A stretch of 41,012 bases of DNA, from contig CALFNR010000197.1 of assembly GCA_937903005.1 (NCBI GenBank), positions 1-41,012 on the forward strand, in the 5' to 3' direction. The notes beneath the pieces were generated by a model. It did no database searches and was not told where the DNA came from. It was given only the letters and a program-made list of their open reading frames with translations. Shown piece after piece: positions 17,416-25,549 of this stretch (its first letter is position 1; each line of letters begins with the position of its first letter). The stretch comes from Clostridium_AI sp002297865. GTDB taxonomy: Bacteria; Bacillota; Clostridia; Lachnospirales; Lachnospiraceae. The translations under genes and the position numbers were made by a program.

Positions 17416-18327
17416 TTATGAAAATAATCCTTGAAAGAAATCTGCAACCTTACTAAAAAAGTTACAAACCTTATTCCATAGTCCATCTGTATCAATCTCT
17501 ATCTTTGATAACTTATTATAGAGATCCTTTACCTGTGTCTTCAATGTACTCATATCCAAATCAAGCTTAGAAATCTTGGACATAACATCAACAATCTTCT
17601 GCTTGGATTCATCGGAAAGTTTAATATCTAATTCCTTACAAGAATCATCTACTGCACTCATAATTTCAGCAGGTTTTGATAATTTTCCTTCCACAACTTT
17701 CTGTTTTACCAGTGCCATAAGTTCACCAGCAGTTTCTTTTCCTTCATCGTCTCCTCCAAGATCACCACTTAGCTCGTCGCCAAGCTCACCTGTTAATACA
17801 AGTTCATTGGTTGCCGCATCTATACTGTCCTTTGACACATCCGTTCCTGTCATTTCCGCGTACGCCTTAATAGTACCTACTAAAGCTGCTGTTCCAGTTA
17901 AGTTAAATGGTCCTGCCACAACAACGTCTGCATCTACAATGCCTGCTGTCACTAATGCATTACAGTACATGACATCCGTACAATAATTGATATTATGAGT
18001 TTCTACAGAAATTCCAGAATCCGCCTTTGCTTGTGTCACAAGCACAGAAGACAAAGCCTTTGTTCCAATTACAGAATCTGACAAGTAGTCTCCTAAATAT
18101 TCGTGTTCCTCTTGATTGGTTACCGTAACCACTTTATACTGCTCCATTTTATCCTGCTCCACACCTAATAAGTCTAAAACAGTATTCTTTTGTGATGGTG
18201 TAAGATCTGCCCCTAGTGCAAGATAAGGTGTATCATTAAAATCCAGTGTATCGGCAAAAACACCCATGCCAGGCAACATGCAAATCATACTCACAACCAG
18301 CAGCATACTGATTATTCTTTTCTTCAT
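17416..18327 (-). CDS. DUF1002 family secreted protein (YpuA-like)
   Basis: This 303-residue exported protein belongs to the DUF1002 family, typified by Bacillus subtilis YpuA, whose function is unknown. A signal peptide (ISMLLVVSMICMLPGMGVFA) ends near residue 25. The conserved N-terminal block follows: LALGADLTPSQKNTVLDLLGV, then NQEEHEYLGDYL and the Ser/Ala-rich ALSSVLV. An acidic Gly/Glu/Asp stretch (about 188-200, GELGDELSGDLGGDDEGKE) links to a helical C-terminal half rich in Lys and Asp. AAAGGAGG stands seven bases upstream of the ATG. It is followed by its own terminator and preceded by the terminator of the lipase gene, so it appears to be transcribed alone. Confidence 0.88.
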   Translation of the reverse strand: MKKRIISMLLVVSMICMLPGMGVFADTLDFNDTPYLALGADLTPSQKNTVLDLLGVEQDKMEQYKVVTVTNQEEHEYLGDYLSDSVIGTKALSSVLVTQAKADSGISVETHNINYCTDVMYCNALVTAGIVDADVVVAGPFNLTGTAALVGTIKAYAEMTGTDVSKDSIDAATNELVLTGELGDELSGDLGGDDEGKETAGELMALVKQKVVEGKLSKPAEIMSAVDDSCKELDIKLSDESKQKIVDVMSKISKLDLDMSTLKTQVKDLYNKLSKIEIDTDGLWNKVCNFFSKVADFFQGLFS

Positions 18328-18380
18328 GTCGCAATCCTCCTTTTGTTCTTCCTATTTTAACACAATTATAAGGAAAACAA

Positions 18381-18400
18381 AAGTAAATTGCAGTTTACTT
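18381..18400 (-). terminator. Terminator overlapping the lipase stop codon
   Basis: On the minus strand AAGTAAA pairs with TTTACTT around a six-base loop, followed by TTGTTTTCC. The stem contains the TAA stop of the lipase gene. The stem is short and AT-rich, so termination may be partial. Confidence 0.5.
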
Positions 18401-20719
18401 AAAATTCGATGCAGTTGCATGTTTTGCCAGAATATAATAGGACTCTGTAAAATGTGGATGTTCCAATCCTCCAATAGCCGATGAAATAAGAGCAGACTTA
18501 GCACTTTCATAATGGTCTGCCATATTAAGTTCCACTACAAAACGATAATTTGAAATCTTACCAGCCATCAAAGCTGCTAGTACCTGCATAAAGTAACAAG
18601 GTGACTGACAAACCTCAAAATCCCATCCCCAAAAAGCGGTTCCATTGTATCTAGTAATTCTGCCATAAGGTAATGCATTGGAAGGTATTTTAGCAATTGC
18701 CCCTTCTCTGCTGTCCTTTGAAGTTCCTCTGTTTATAATTGTGATGTCATCCTTAGAACCATCGCCATGACAAGAGCAAGTAAACGTATATGCTTTATTT
18801 CTTGTAGTAAAGACTTTACCAAACTCTGCAATCGTATCTTCCATTCCAAATGTATCCGGGTTATAATCACTGATAGCAGTTAAGTCTTCCCACTCCTTCT
18901 CATATTTATCTGCAATACTTTCTGTACTTGTCCTGCCGTAACGCTTAAATCCCCATACACTACAAGGAAGAAAAGGAACAAAATCATCTTTGTTTACAAG
19001 ATTGAAAATACTTGTGTATTTTGCAGTTGTAGTTGCACTCTTTGTAGTTGTATTTGGAGTTGCAAATGTATAAGCATAAGTAGTATTTCCTGCATCTGTA
19101 AGTTTTGCTGCTAAAATGTTAGCAACTGCTGCTCCACGAGAATGTCCCACTACCCAATACGCCTTCGCATTGCTTCCAGAGCAGTAATTGGATACATAAG
19201 TCTTAATATATCGTTGCACACGAGTTGCCGCAACATCAAACCCTTTATGATTGGAAGAATCGGTCCAATCTGAATAACTGCTATACTTAGCCGTTGTACC
19301 AATATCAAAATTACTTGCCCACTGCTCTATTCCGCCGCCTGTTCCTTTAATGGAAACGGTGATTATATCTTTTGTAACACCGTTATATGTTACCGTTCTA
19401 TGGCCAATAAAAAATTTTATAAGATCATTATCCGAATAGCTGTTTATCAAGTCATAGGATTTTACATCTGACATTCCCTGGTAACTCATAAGCGAAGGCA
19501 AATTAAATGTCCTTCCACTCGCTTCATCCTGAATATTAAATTCATATGCTAGATTTGCATACACAGAAGATGCTTTGCAAAGCTGGCTGTTAAATGTAGA
19601 TGGTGTTTTAAAAAATGCTCGGTAGTCAATTGCATACGTAACCCGTGAATTAATATTAAATCCATCATTCTTAATGGTTCCAATAAATGAATTATCATTT
19701 GGCTTAGGATCGATAGAGTCGCTTACACCATCGTAATCAGTATCTTTATCTGTTACAGCTAACGTTTTAACCGATGCTGTTTTTATTCTGTCAAGTATAG
19801 AATCTGAAGTTTCATTTTCATCAATTACAAAATAGGTTCCGCCCTCCGTTATGTTTGCACTCACATTTTTCAGTATTACCTTTGTATCTAAATATGTAAT
19901 TTCGCCGTCTTTGTAATGAGCTATTTTATATCCTTTTACTTGCTTAAAAGTGGATTTTAGACAAGTAAAAGATAATTTCATATCAAAACCATTTTCATAT
20001 TCTGAAACAATCTCAATAGGAAGTCCAACCATTTTGTCTTCTAATTCTCCTAATACTACTGTGGAACTTTCTATTCTTACTCTTCGTTCCATTAAACCTG
20101 GCAAGTCTCCAGAAAGACTTGGAATTGCTTCATTCTTGCTAGAACTTAAAACTTCTTCAATATTGCTCTTCTTTAGGACTTGCGAGAAAAGCTTCTTGCA
20201 GTCCTTTTGAATATCTTTGCTAAATTTCTTTAATGGACTAAGATTTAATTCCACTTCCTCACCGTCTAATAATCCATCATTATCACTGTCGCTTAAAATA
20301 GGGGATGTCTTATATACATTCACCTCATCTCCATCTGACAAGCCATCTTCATCTGTATCTGCTTTCAAAGGATTCGTGCCAAGCTGAATTTCTAAAATAT
20401 TAGATAGTCCATCCTGATCCGCATCTTCCTCTGCATCTGATATACCATTTCCATCTGTATCAGTGTTGAGGGGATCTGTCTTCAATTTCATAATCTCCCA
20501 ATAGTCAGACAATCCGTCCCCATCGGTGTCTGCCTGTGTTTTGTCCGTTCCAAAATACTCTTCCAGATAATCCTTAAGCCCATCACCGTCTGTATCCGCC
20601 AACTGTGATTCAGCAGCTTCTGTGCCTGATTCTGCTTTTACAGGAATCCCGTGAATACTTGTAGCAGTCAAAATCAATGACATGAAAACTGCAGTACTTC
20701 TAAAATACTTTTTTCTCAT
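18395..20719 (-). CDS. Secreted lipase/esterase with thrombospondin type 3 calcium repeats
   Basis: This 774-residue exported protein has a signal peptide (about 1-30), then at least five Asp-rich thrombospondin type 3-like repeats (about 42-165; DTDGDGLKDYLEEYFGTD, DTDGDGLSDYWE, DTDGNGISDAEEDADQDGLS, DTDEDGLSDGDE, DSDNDGLLDGEE). These bind calcium in related proteins. A beta-rich linker (about 200-300) and one more Asp-rich copy (DKDTDYDGVSDSIDPKP, about 325-341) precede a class 3 lipase-like alpha/beta hydrolase domain (about 350-700). The nucleophile elbow is GHSRGA with S527; NLVNKDDFVPFLP probably supplies the acidic residue. The catalytic histidine is not certain; H751 or H746 near the C-terminus, or one nearer 680, are candidates. 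The substrate is unknown. It has its own promoter. Confidence 0.87.
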   Translation of the reverse strand: MRKKYFRSTAVFMSLILTATSIHGIPVKAESGTEAAESQLADTDGDGLKDYLEEYFGTDKTQADTDGDGLSDYWEIMKLKTDPLNTDTDGNGISDAEEDADQDGLSNILEIQLGTNPLKADTDEDGLSDGDEVNVYKTSPILSDSDNDGLLDGEEVELNLSPLKKFSKDIQKDCKKLFSQVLKKSNIEEVLSSSKNEAIPSLSGDLPGLMERRVRIESSTVVLGELEDKMVGLPIEIVSEYENGFDMKLSFTCLKSTFKQVKGYKIAHYKDGEITYLDTKVILKNVSANITEGGTYFVIDENETSDSILDRIKTASVKTLAVTDKDTDYDGVSDSIDPKPNDNSFIGTIKNDGFNINSRVTYAIDYRAFFKTPSTFNSQLCKASSVYANLAYEFNIQDEASGRTFNLPSLMSYQGMSDVKSYDLINSYSDNDLIKFFIGHRTVTYNGVTKDIITVSIKGTGGGIEQWASNFDIGTTAKYSSYSDWTDSSNHKGFDVAATRVQRYIKTYVSNYCSGSNAKAYWVVGHSRGAAVANILAAKLTDAGNTTYAYTFATPNTTTKSATTTAKYTSIFNLVNKDDFVPFLPCSVWGFKRYGRTSTESIADKYEKEWEDLTAISDYNPDTFGMEDTIAEFGKVFTTRNKAYTFTCSCHGDGSKDDITIINRGTSKDSREGAIAKIPSNALPYGRITRYNGTAFWGWDFEVCQSPCYFMQVLAALMAGKISNYRFVVELNMADHYESAKSALISSAIGGLEHPHFTESYYILAKHATASNFK

Positions 20720-20755
20720 AATAATATCCTTCCCTTCTTACCATTTTACTCTTTT

Positions 20756-20785
20756 ATTGTAAGATAAAATGACGGATATTGACAA
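20756..20785 (-). promoter_or_regulatory. Promoter of the lipase gene
   Basis: TTGTCA (plus 20780-20785) and TACAAT (20756-20761) are 18 bp apart on the minus strand, and a GGGAAGGA ribosome site follows before the ATG at 20719. Confidence 0.65.
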
Positions 20786-20861
20786 GGGAATTTCTTAAAA
20801 TGTCTTGTTCGATTTTGCAAAATGTAGTGGTTCTTTTTTAATGCAACACAAAATATGACAC

Positions 20862-20893
20862 AAAAAATAAAACCCTGTGAATGCAAGGGTTTT
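20862..20893 (-). terminator. Terminator after tRNA-Ser
   Basis: AAAACCCT and AGGGTTTT form an eight-bp stem with a nine-base loop on the minus strand, followed by ATTTTTTG. It starts five bases after the tRNA. Confidence 0.88.
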
Positions 20894-20897
20894 AGAA

Positions 20898-20983
20898 CGG
20901 AGACGGTGGGATTCGAACCCACGTGCCTGTTAAGGCAAAACGATTTCGAGTCGCTCTCGTTATGGCCTCTTCGATACGTCTCC
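20898..20983 (-). tRNA. tRNA-Ser (anticodon CGA)
   Basis: The 86-nt minus-strand sequence folds as a serine tRNA. The acceptor GGAGACG pairs with CGTCTCC and the discriminator base is G. The anticodon loop is CTCGAAA with anticodon CGA, reading UCG. The variable arm is long, and the T arm has GGTTCGAATCC-type sequence (GGGTTCGAATCCC). The 3' CCA is not encoded. It lies 22 bases after holA and directly before a terminator, so it is probably cotranscribed with holA or read from a promoter inside it. Confidence 0.95.
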
Positions 20984-21005
20984 ACAATATTTTGCTTTTC
21001 TCCAC

Positions 21006-21977
21006 TTATCTCTGGCTAAACTTCACAATCAATAGTTCCACTGTCATCTGGTCTGTCATGAAACCAGTTTTAACCTGTGCTTCCATCTCCGCACAGTCTT
21101 TTAAGTTTTCGATCAAACCTTGCTTTGTAAAATTATCTGCCTGAGACATATACTTCTGTACTGCAAATGGCGGTACGCCAACTTTCTTAGCAACCTCATT
21201 GCGATTCTGCCCTTTCAGTTCTTTGATTTGCAACAGAATGTTAAAATGTCTGGTGATTAAAAATAAAATTGACATTGGTTTTTCTCGTAAAGTCAACAAA
21301 TCGTAATAAAGATCCAGTGCCTGCCTCTGTTTTCTAGAAGCAATTGCATCTATCATCAAAAAAATCTGATTCGACACCTGTGTCACACAGACTGCATCAA
21401 TATCTTCTACTGTGATAACCTCTTTATCCATCGCATAACAGATGAGCTTCTCAACTTCCTGCACCATACCTTCCATGTCTGTACCAGACTTATTCAGAAA
21501 ATACATCAAGGTATCTCTTGTTATCTTCTTCCCGCTACGCTTTAGAAGTTGAGCAACCCAAAGCTGAATATCTTTCTCATCCATGCCATTCATCTCAGAT
21601 ATATATCCGACTTCTTTCACCGCTTTATAAAGGCGGTTACGCTTATCTACTTCCGATTCCACGAATATCATATAACAATAATCTGGCATCGTTCTGATAT
21701 AATCTGCCAATTCATTGGAAGACTTGAATAATCCACTGTTCTCTATTAATATCAAACGACGTTCACTGAAAAACGGTAAAGTCTCTGCGACTTCGATTAT
21801 CTTGGGAATCTCAATTGACTTGCCTTCGAAATAAGTATAATTCATAGTATCCTCATCGCCGATAATACCCGTCTTTAACTTATTCTTGTATAGTTTTTTC
21901 AAATACTCTTCTGTACCATACAGCAAATAACATTGCTTAAACTGATTCTGCTTGATATGTTCTTTTATAATTTGCAT
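21006..21977 (-). CDS. holA: DNA polymerase III delta subunit
   Basis: This 323-residue protein is the delta subunit of the clamp loader, which opens the beta sliding clamp during replication. The N-terminal region shows the family start, LLYGTEEYLKKLYKNKL (about 19-35), and the delta-type AETLPFFSERRLILIENSGLFK (about 63-84). The middle has DMEGMVQEVEKLICYAMD, and the C-terminal collar part has LFLITRHFNILLQIKELKGQ and PPFAVQKYMSQA. The length is typical. In many Firmicutes holA follows comEC, as here. Confidence 0.95.
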   Translation of the reverse strand: MQIIKEHIKQNQFKQCYLLYGTEEYLKKLYKNKLKTGIIGDEDTMNYTYFEGKSIEIPKIIEVAETLPFFSERRLILIENSGLFKSSNELADYIRTMPDYCYMIFVESEVDKRNRLYKAVKEVGYISEMNGMDEKDIQLWVAQLLKRSGKKITRDTLMYFLNKSGTDMEGMVQEVEKLICYAMDKEVITVEDIDAVCVTQVSNQIFLMIDAIASRKQRQALDLYYDLLTLREKPMSILFLITRHFNILLQIKELKGQNRNEVAKKVGVPPFAVQKYMSQADNFTKQGLIENLKDCAEMEAQVKTGFMTDQMTVELLIVKFSQR

Positions 21978-22038
21978 AAGGCACTCCTAACTGCTCAATT
22001 GACATTCCTTTTGTTTCCCTAACGGAAATACCTATACT

Positions 22039-22067
22039 ATTTTAACCATAATTGTGAAAAGAATCAA
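22039..22067 (-). promoter_or_regulatory. Promoter of holA
   Basis: TTGATT (plus 22062-22067) and TAAAAT (22039-22044) lie 17 bp apart on the minus strand upstream of holA. The transcript would run through holA and tRNA-Ser to the terminator at 20862. Confidence 0.6.
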
Positions 22068-22109
22068 GTACTAATTTTAATTTGTGTCATATTTCGCATA
22101 TTTATTGCG

Positions 22110-24515
22110 TTAATGGAGATAGGTTTCAATACCATATCTGCTTCCACTAACATTTATGGTCAACGCACCTTTTTCATCTGTACGCCATACTTTCGTGTTA
22201 CTTTTCTTTAGCCGCTCTAGTAGTTCCTTGTGCGGATGTCCATACCTATTTTTCTTACCACAGGAAATAACCGCCACTCTTGGTTTTATCTTCTCTAACC
22301 ACTCCCCACAGGTAGAACCTTTCGAACCATGATGGGCTACTTTTAATACGTCGTATTGTTTCTCTAGCACTCCCTTGGAACTTAGGATACTCTTCTCTCC
22401 AATCTCATCTACATCCCCAGTAAGCAGCATGCGAAAAGAAGTATACGATAACTCAAGTACAAGAGAAGAAGAATTGCGATCTGCCGTTTTGAATTCAAAG
22501 GATGGATGTAAACATTTTAAACTAATCTGCCTGGTCTTTATTTGCTGGCCCTGTTCCATATATGCAACACGTATTCCTGCCTGTTTTGCCATAGAGACCA
22601 TTGCTTGATATGCCTCATCCACATAATTTAAATGAGGAAGTACAAGATTCTGTATCTTCACACTGCCAGGTTCATGGCTCATCTCTATCAGCTCTTGCAC
22701 CCCATTCATATGATCCTCATCCATATGGCTTACGAAACAATAATCCAGCTTTTTGACGCCTTTGTACTTTAAAAATGGTGCAATTCGATAAGTACCTGCT
22801 GCTTTCACACTGGTACTTCCTCCATCCACCAGACAAGTAACCCCCTCTCTAGTCTCTATAAAAATACTGTCCCCCTGCCCGACATCTAGCATCGTAACCT
22901 CTAAACCAGACACTGGAATATGAAAAAACAAAAGAAGCACCGCAATCGGAACAAAAACCACAACTGCTTTATGTAACTTCTTATGAATGCCATAGCAAAA
23001 CAACCCAATAAGCAGCACATACACTATAATCTGCCACTCTTTTGGACGCCCCGTAATAATCGTTTGATACGCAAAGCTATGGAATAATTCACATAGGAAA
23101 TGATAGAACTTTAAAATATAGTGGACACTACCGCTTAGAAAATATCCTAGGGACATCCAACACGAACCAAACAGTGCAATCAGAATTGCAGCTATCATTA
23201 ACAAGGAAGCTAAAGGAAGAATCAATAAATTAAGAACTGGTGCAAGACTTGCAACCTCGTAGAAATGAAACAGAATGACCGGAAGTGTGACAATTTGAAT
23301 ACAACAGCTTACAAGCAATGTAGAACGAAACAGTTTGGTAAAACGGTTGAACCAGACACCTAGACTATAATATTCTGATTTTTCCTTTTGCTTCATTCTG
23401 GATTCGAAACTAGGCAAAAGCCAATGCATATACTCCTTACACAGAGGACAAAACCAGACTACCCCAACTACTGCTAAGAATGATAGTTGAAACCCACACT
23501 GAAACAGCTGATATGGTTGTTTGAACAGAATAAAGAATCCGCTGACTGCAATTGCAGATTGAGAGTCATAGGTCCGGCTTACCAAACAAGCTGACAGGGA
23601 CAGACACATCATAAGAACTGCTCGATTTGTTGATACACTAAACCCAGTCATAATGCCATAGAGATAAACAAGAATCATACAAATAATAGAGGCAAGATTG
23701 TGATGAAGCCCTGCTTTCTTTAATAGTTTGAACAACAATAAACCAATCATTGAGATATGAAGCCCCGAAATGGCTAAGATGTGGGATATTCCCGCCTTCT
23801 GGTATAATATTTTTATCTCAGTACTTAATTCACTCTTGTCCCCAAGAACCATTGCATGCAGGATTTCGCTGTCCTCTTTTGTTAAAACGGTATGATAGGT
23901 ACGACTTATTCTTTCTTTTAATTTACGCAAGAAACGGTATAATGGAATCTTTCCTGGTATTTTTCCTGTTATCTTTCCCTCCCAAACCTTATAACGAACT
24001 CCTTTTGCCTCATAATATGCTTTACTGTCATATTGCCCCGGATTGGCAGCCTCGTCAAACTCTGTTATTTCTCCCTGTACCGTAAGTTTATCTCCAATGT
24101 CACATAAGTAATAAGAAGTATCTTGTATCATAATTTGACTGACAGAAACACACTTACGATTTACTTTCACAACTACATCATATAAATAGATTTCTTGAAA
24201 ATTGGATTTTTCTATAACATTTGTGACTTTTCCTTGGAACTTAACGTTTGTACTAAGATATTTTTCGGGTAAGTGATTGCTTAATGTATAATATGTAGGC
24301 AGAAAATAACCAAGACATAGGAATATGGGAAGTAATAGAATGAAAACATCTGAATGAACAAGATATTTTTGTTTTAAATGATAAAAGAAAGGATAACTGC
24401 CAAGACATGCTAACAAAATAATAGGAATAAAACAAAAAACAGAACATATATATTTATTACAGACGATACCTATCATAAAAAGACATAGTATCCAAATTGA
24501 AGGTCTTTTGACCAA
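22110..24515 (-). CDS. comEC: ComEC/Rec2 family DNA-uptake channel protein
   Basis: This polytopic protein of about 801 residues is the ComEC channel that moves single-stranded DNA across the membrane in transformation. An N-terminal DUF4131-like region with several membrane helices (to about 190) is followed by the competence domain with helices and the motif LAISGLHISMIGL (about 252-264). The C-terminal metallo-beta-lactamase-like domain starts at TMLDVGQGDSIFIE (about 545) and has HMDEDHMNG (about 600) and KVAHHGSKGS. GGAGG stands seven bases before a TTG at 24515, whereas the ATG two codons upstream (24521) is only one base from it; TTG is therefore the likelier start. A stem-loop lies just upstream. 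Confidence 0.92.
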   Translation of the reverse strand: MVKRPSIWILCLFMIGIVCNKYICSVFCFIPIILLACLGSYPFFYHLKQKYLVHSDVFILLLPIFLCLGYFLPTYYTLSNHLPEKYLSTNVKFQGKVTNVIEKSNFQEIYLYDVVVKVNRKCVSVSQIMIQDTSYYLCDIGDKLTVQGEITEFDEAANPGQYDSKAYYEAKGVRYKVWEGKITGKIPGKIPLYRFLRKLKERISRTYHTVLTKEDSEILHAMVLGDKSELSTEIKILYQKAGISHILAISGLHISMIGLLLFKLLKKAGLHHNLASIICMILVYLYGIMTGFSVSTNRAVLMMCLSLSACLVSRTYDSQSAIAVSGFFILFKQPYQLFQCGFQLSFLAVVGVVWFCPLCKEYMHWLLPSFESRMKQKEKSEYYSLGVWFNRFTKLFRSTLLVSCCIQIVTLPVILFHFYEVASLAPVLNLLILPLASLLMIAAILIALFGSCWMSLGYFLSGSVHYILKFYHFLCELFHSFAYQTIITGRPKEWQIIVYVLLIGLFCYGIHKKLHKAVVVFVPIAVLLLFFHIPVSGLEVTMLDVGQGDSIFIETREGVTCLVDGGSTSVKAAGTYRIAPFLKYKGVKKLDYCFVSHMDEDHMNGVQELIEMSHEPGSVKIQNLVLPHLNYVDEAYQAMVSMAKQAGIRVAYMEQGQQIKTRQISLKCLHPSFEFKTADRNSSSLVLELSYTSFRMLLTGDVDEIGEKSILSSKGVLEKQYDVLKVAHHGSKGSTCGEWLEKIKPRVAVISCGKKNRYGHPHKELLERLKKSNTKVWRTDEKGALTINVSGSRYGIETYLH

Positions 24516-24535
24516 TGACATTCCTCCCTATATAT

Positions 24536-24565
24536 AGCCTGCTGTCTCCCCTTAGACAACAGGCT
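24536..24565. promoter_or_regulatory. Stem-loop between the GerMN gene and comEC
   Basis: AGCCTGCTGTCT (24536-24547) pairs over 12 bp with AGACAACAGGCT (24554-24565), with one mismatch that becomes G-U in one orientation. The plus strand continues GTATTTTTTAATTTC, a good intrinsic terminator for plus-strand transcripts. On the minus strand, the coding direction here, only TATATATA follows, so termination before comEC would be weak. Confidence 0.6.
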
Positions 24566-24589
24566 GTATTTTTTAATTTCTTACAGCGT

Positions 24590-25537
24590 TTAATTGATTA
24601 CGATATCCAGATTTCGTTCAAAGAATCCATCAAATTTTATCTTTTCACGATAAGTTGGAACGGCAACTCCATCAATCATAAACTGCACTTTGTTAATAGA
24701 TGACATTTCACACAATGAATTTACAATCGAATAGATTGCCACTTCATCTGTTATATCAGGAAGCTTATTCATAAATTTCTTGTTAAGATACACATAGCAG
24801 ACACCTTCACGAATTGCTGTTTTCTGAACAACAGTACCTTTCGGAATCGTTGCTTTTACTTCCTCGTTTTCAATATTTTTAATCACGCCTGGTCCATCAA
24901 TCAGTCTTTGAATAATAAGCTGTTCCAAAGAAATAGTTCCATCATACGTTACACTTACATCTACTTCTTTCAAACGATTTCCTTTTTTATTGGCAAAATA
25001 CAAACTCATAGTTACATTTTGACTAAAATTAGTTTCTCTTCCTGTATTGTCAATAAAATCTTCTGCCGTTTCAAATCCATACGGCTTATCGGCAGACTGC
25101 ATTAATGGCTGGTCTTCTACATAGATTTCAACACATTCCACGCCTTTTATCTGGCACATCATCTTTACAACTGCCGCACGAAGAAAGATTTCTGATATAC
25201 CTGTCAAATTAGAATAATTTGAATTAAAATGAAGAATAAGCTGTCCATCATCATTTAATTCAAAGGTCAAAAGCTCAACATTATCTGGTTTCACCTTTTT
25301 GTATTGCAAAGATTTTGGTACTTTTGACATGGCATCTATCAGTTCCGAAATCAAATCCATTGCATCGGTTGCTTTTGCCTCATAAGAAGCACTGACCAAC
25401 TCTGTTTCTTCACTGTTACAATAATAAATTTCATATTCATTTTTTTTGTTCTCTGAATGTTCTTTCTTATTACATCCCATAAGAGCCAAAACGGATATGA
25501 AACATAACAGAACAATAATTATTTTACTTTTCTGCAT
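24590..25537 (-). CDS. GerMN-domain lipoprotein
   Basis: This 315-residue lipoprotein has a signal peptide ending in the lipobox LALMGC with C22 as the lipidated cysteine. Two GerMN-like domains follow, about 35-150 (YYCNSEETELV to MMCQIKGVECVEIYVEDQPL) and 175-300 (MSLYFANKKGNRLKEVDV to CEMSSINKVQFMIDGV). GerMN domains occur in the spore germination protein GerM and in actinobacterial LpqB. It begins 12 bases after the sensor kinase stop, so it belongs to that operon. The order regulator, kinase, GerMN lipoprotein matches actinobacterial mtrA-mtrB-lpqB, which suggests a role as extracytoplasmic partner of the kinase (inference). Confidence 0.88.
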   Translation of the reverse strand: MQKSKIIIVLLCFISVLALMGCNKKEHSENKKNEYEIYYCNSEETELVSASYEAKATDAMDLISELIDAMSKVPKSLQYKKVKPDNVELLTFELNDDGQLILHFNSNYSNLTGISEIFLRAAVVKMMCQIKGVECVEIYVEDQPLMQSADKPYGFETAEDFIDNTGRETNFSQNVTMSLYFANKKGNRLKEVDVSVTYDGTISLEQLIIQRLIDGPGVIKNIENEEVKATIPKGTVVQKTAIREGVCYVYLNKKFMNKLPDITDEVAIYSIVNSLCEMSSINKVQFMIDGVAVPTYREKIKFDGFFERNLDIVIN

Positions 25538-25549
25538 ATCCTATACCTC

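Noticed and set aside
20746..20985. A 79-codon minus-strand frame over tRNA-Ser
   Set aside because: It crosses the tRNA and its terminator; the RNA gene explains the sequence.
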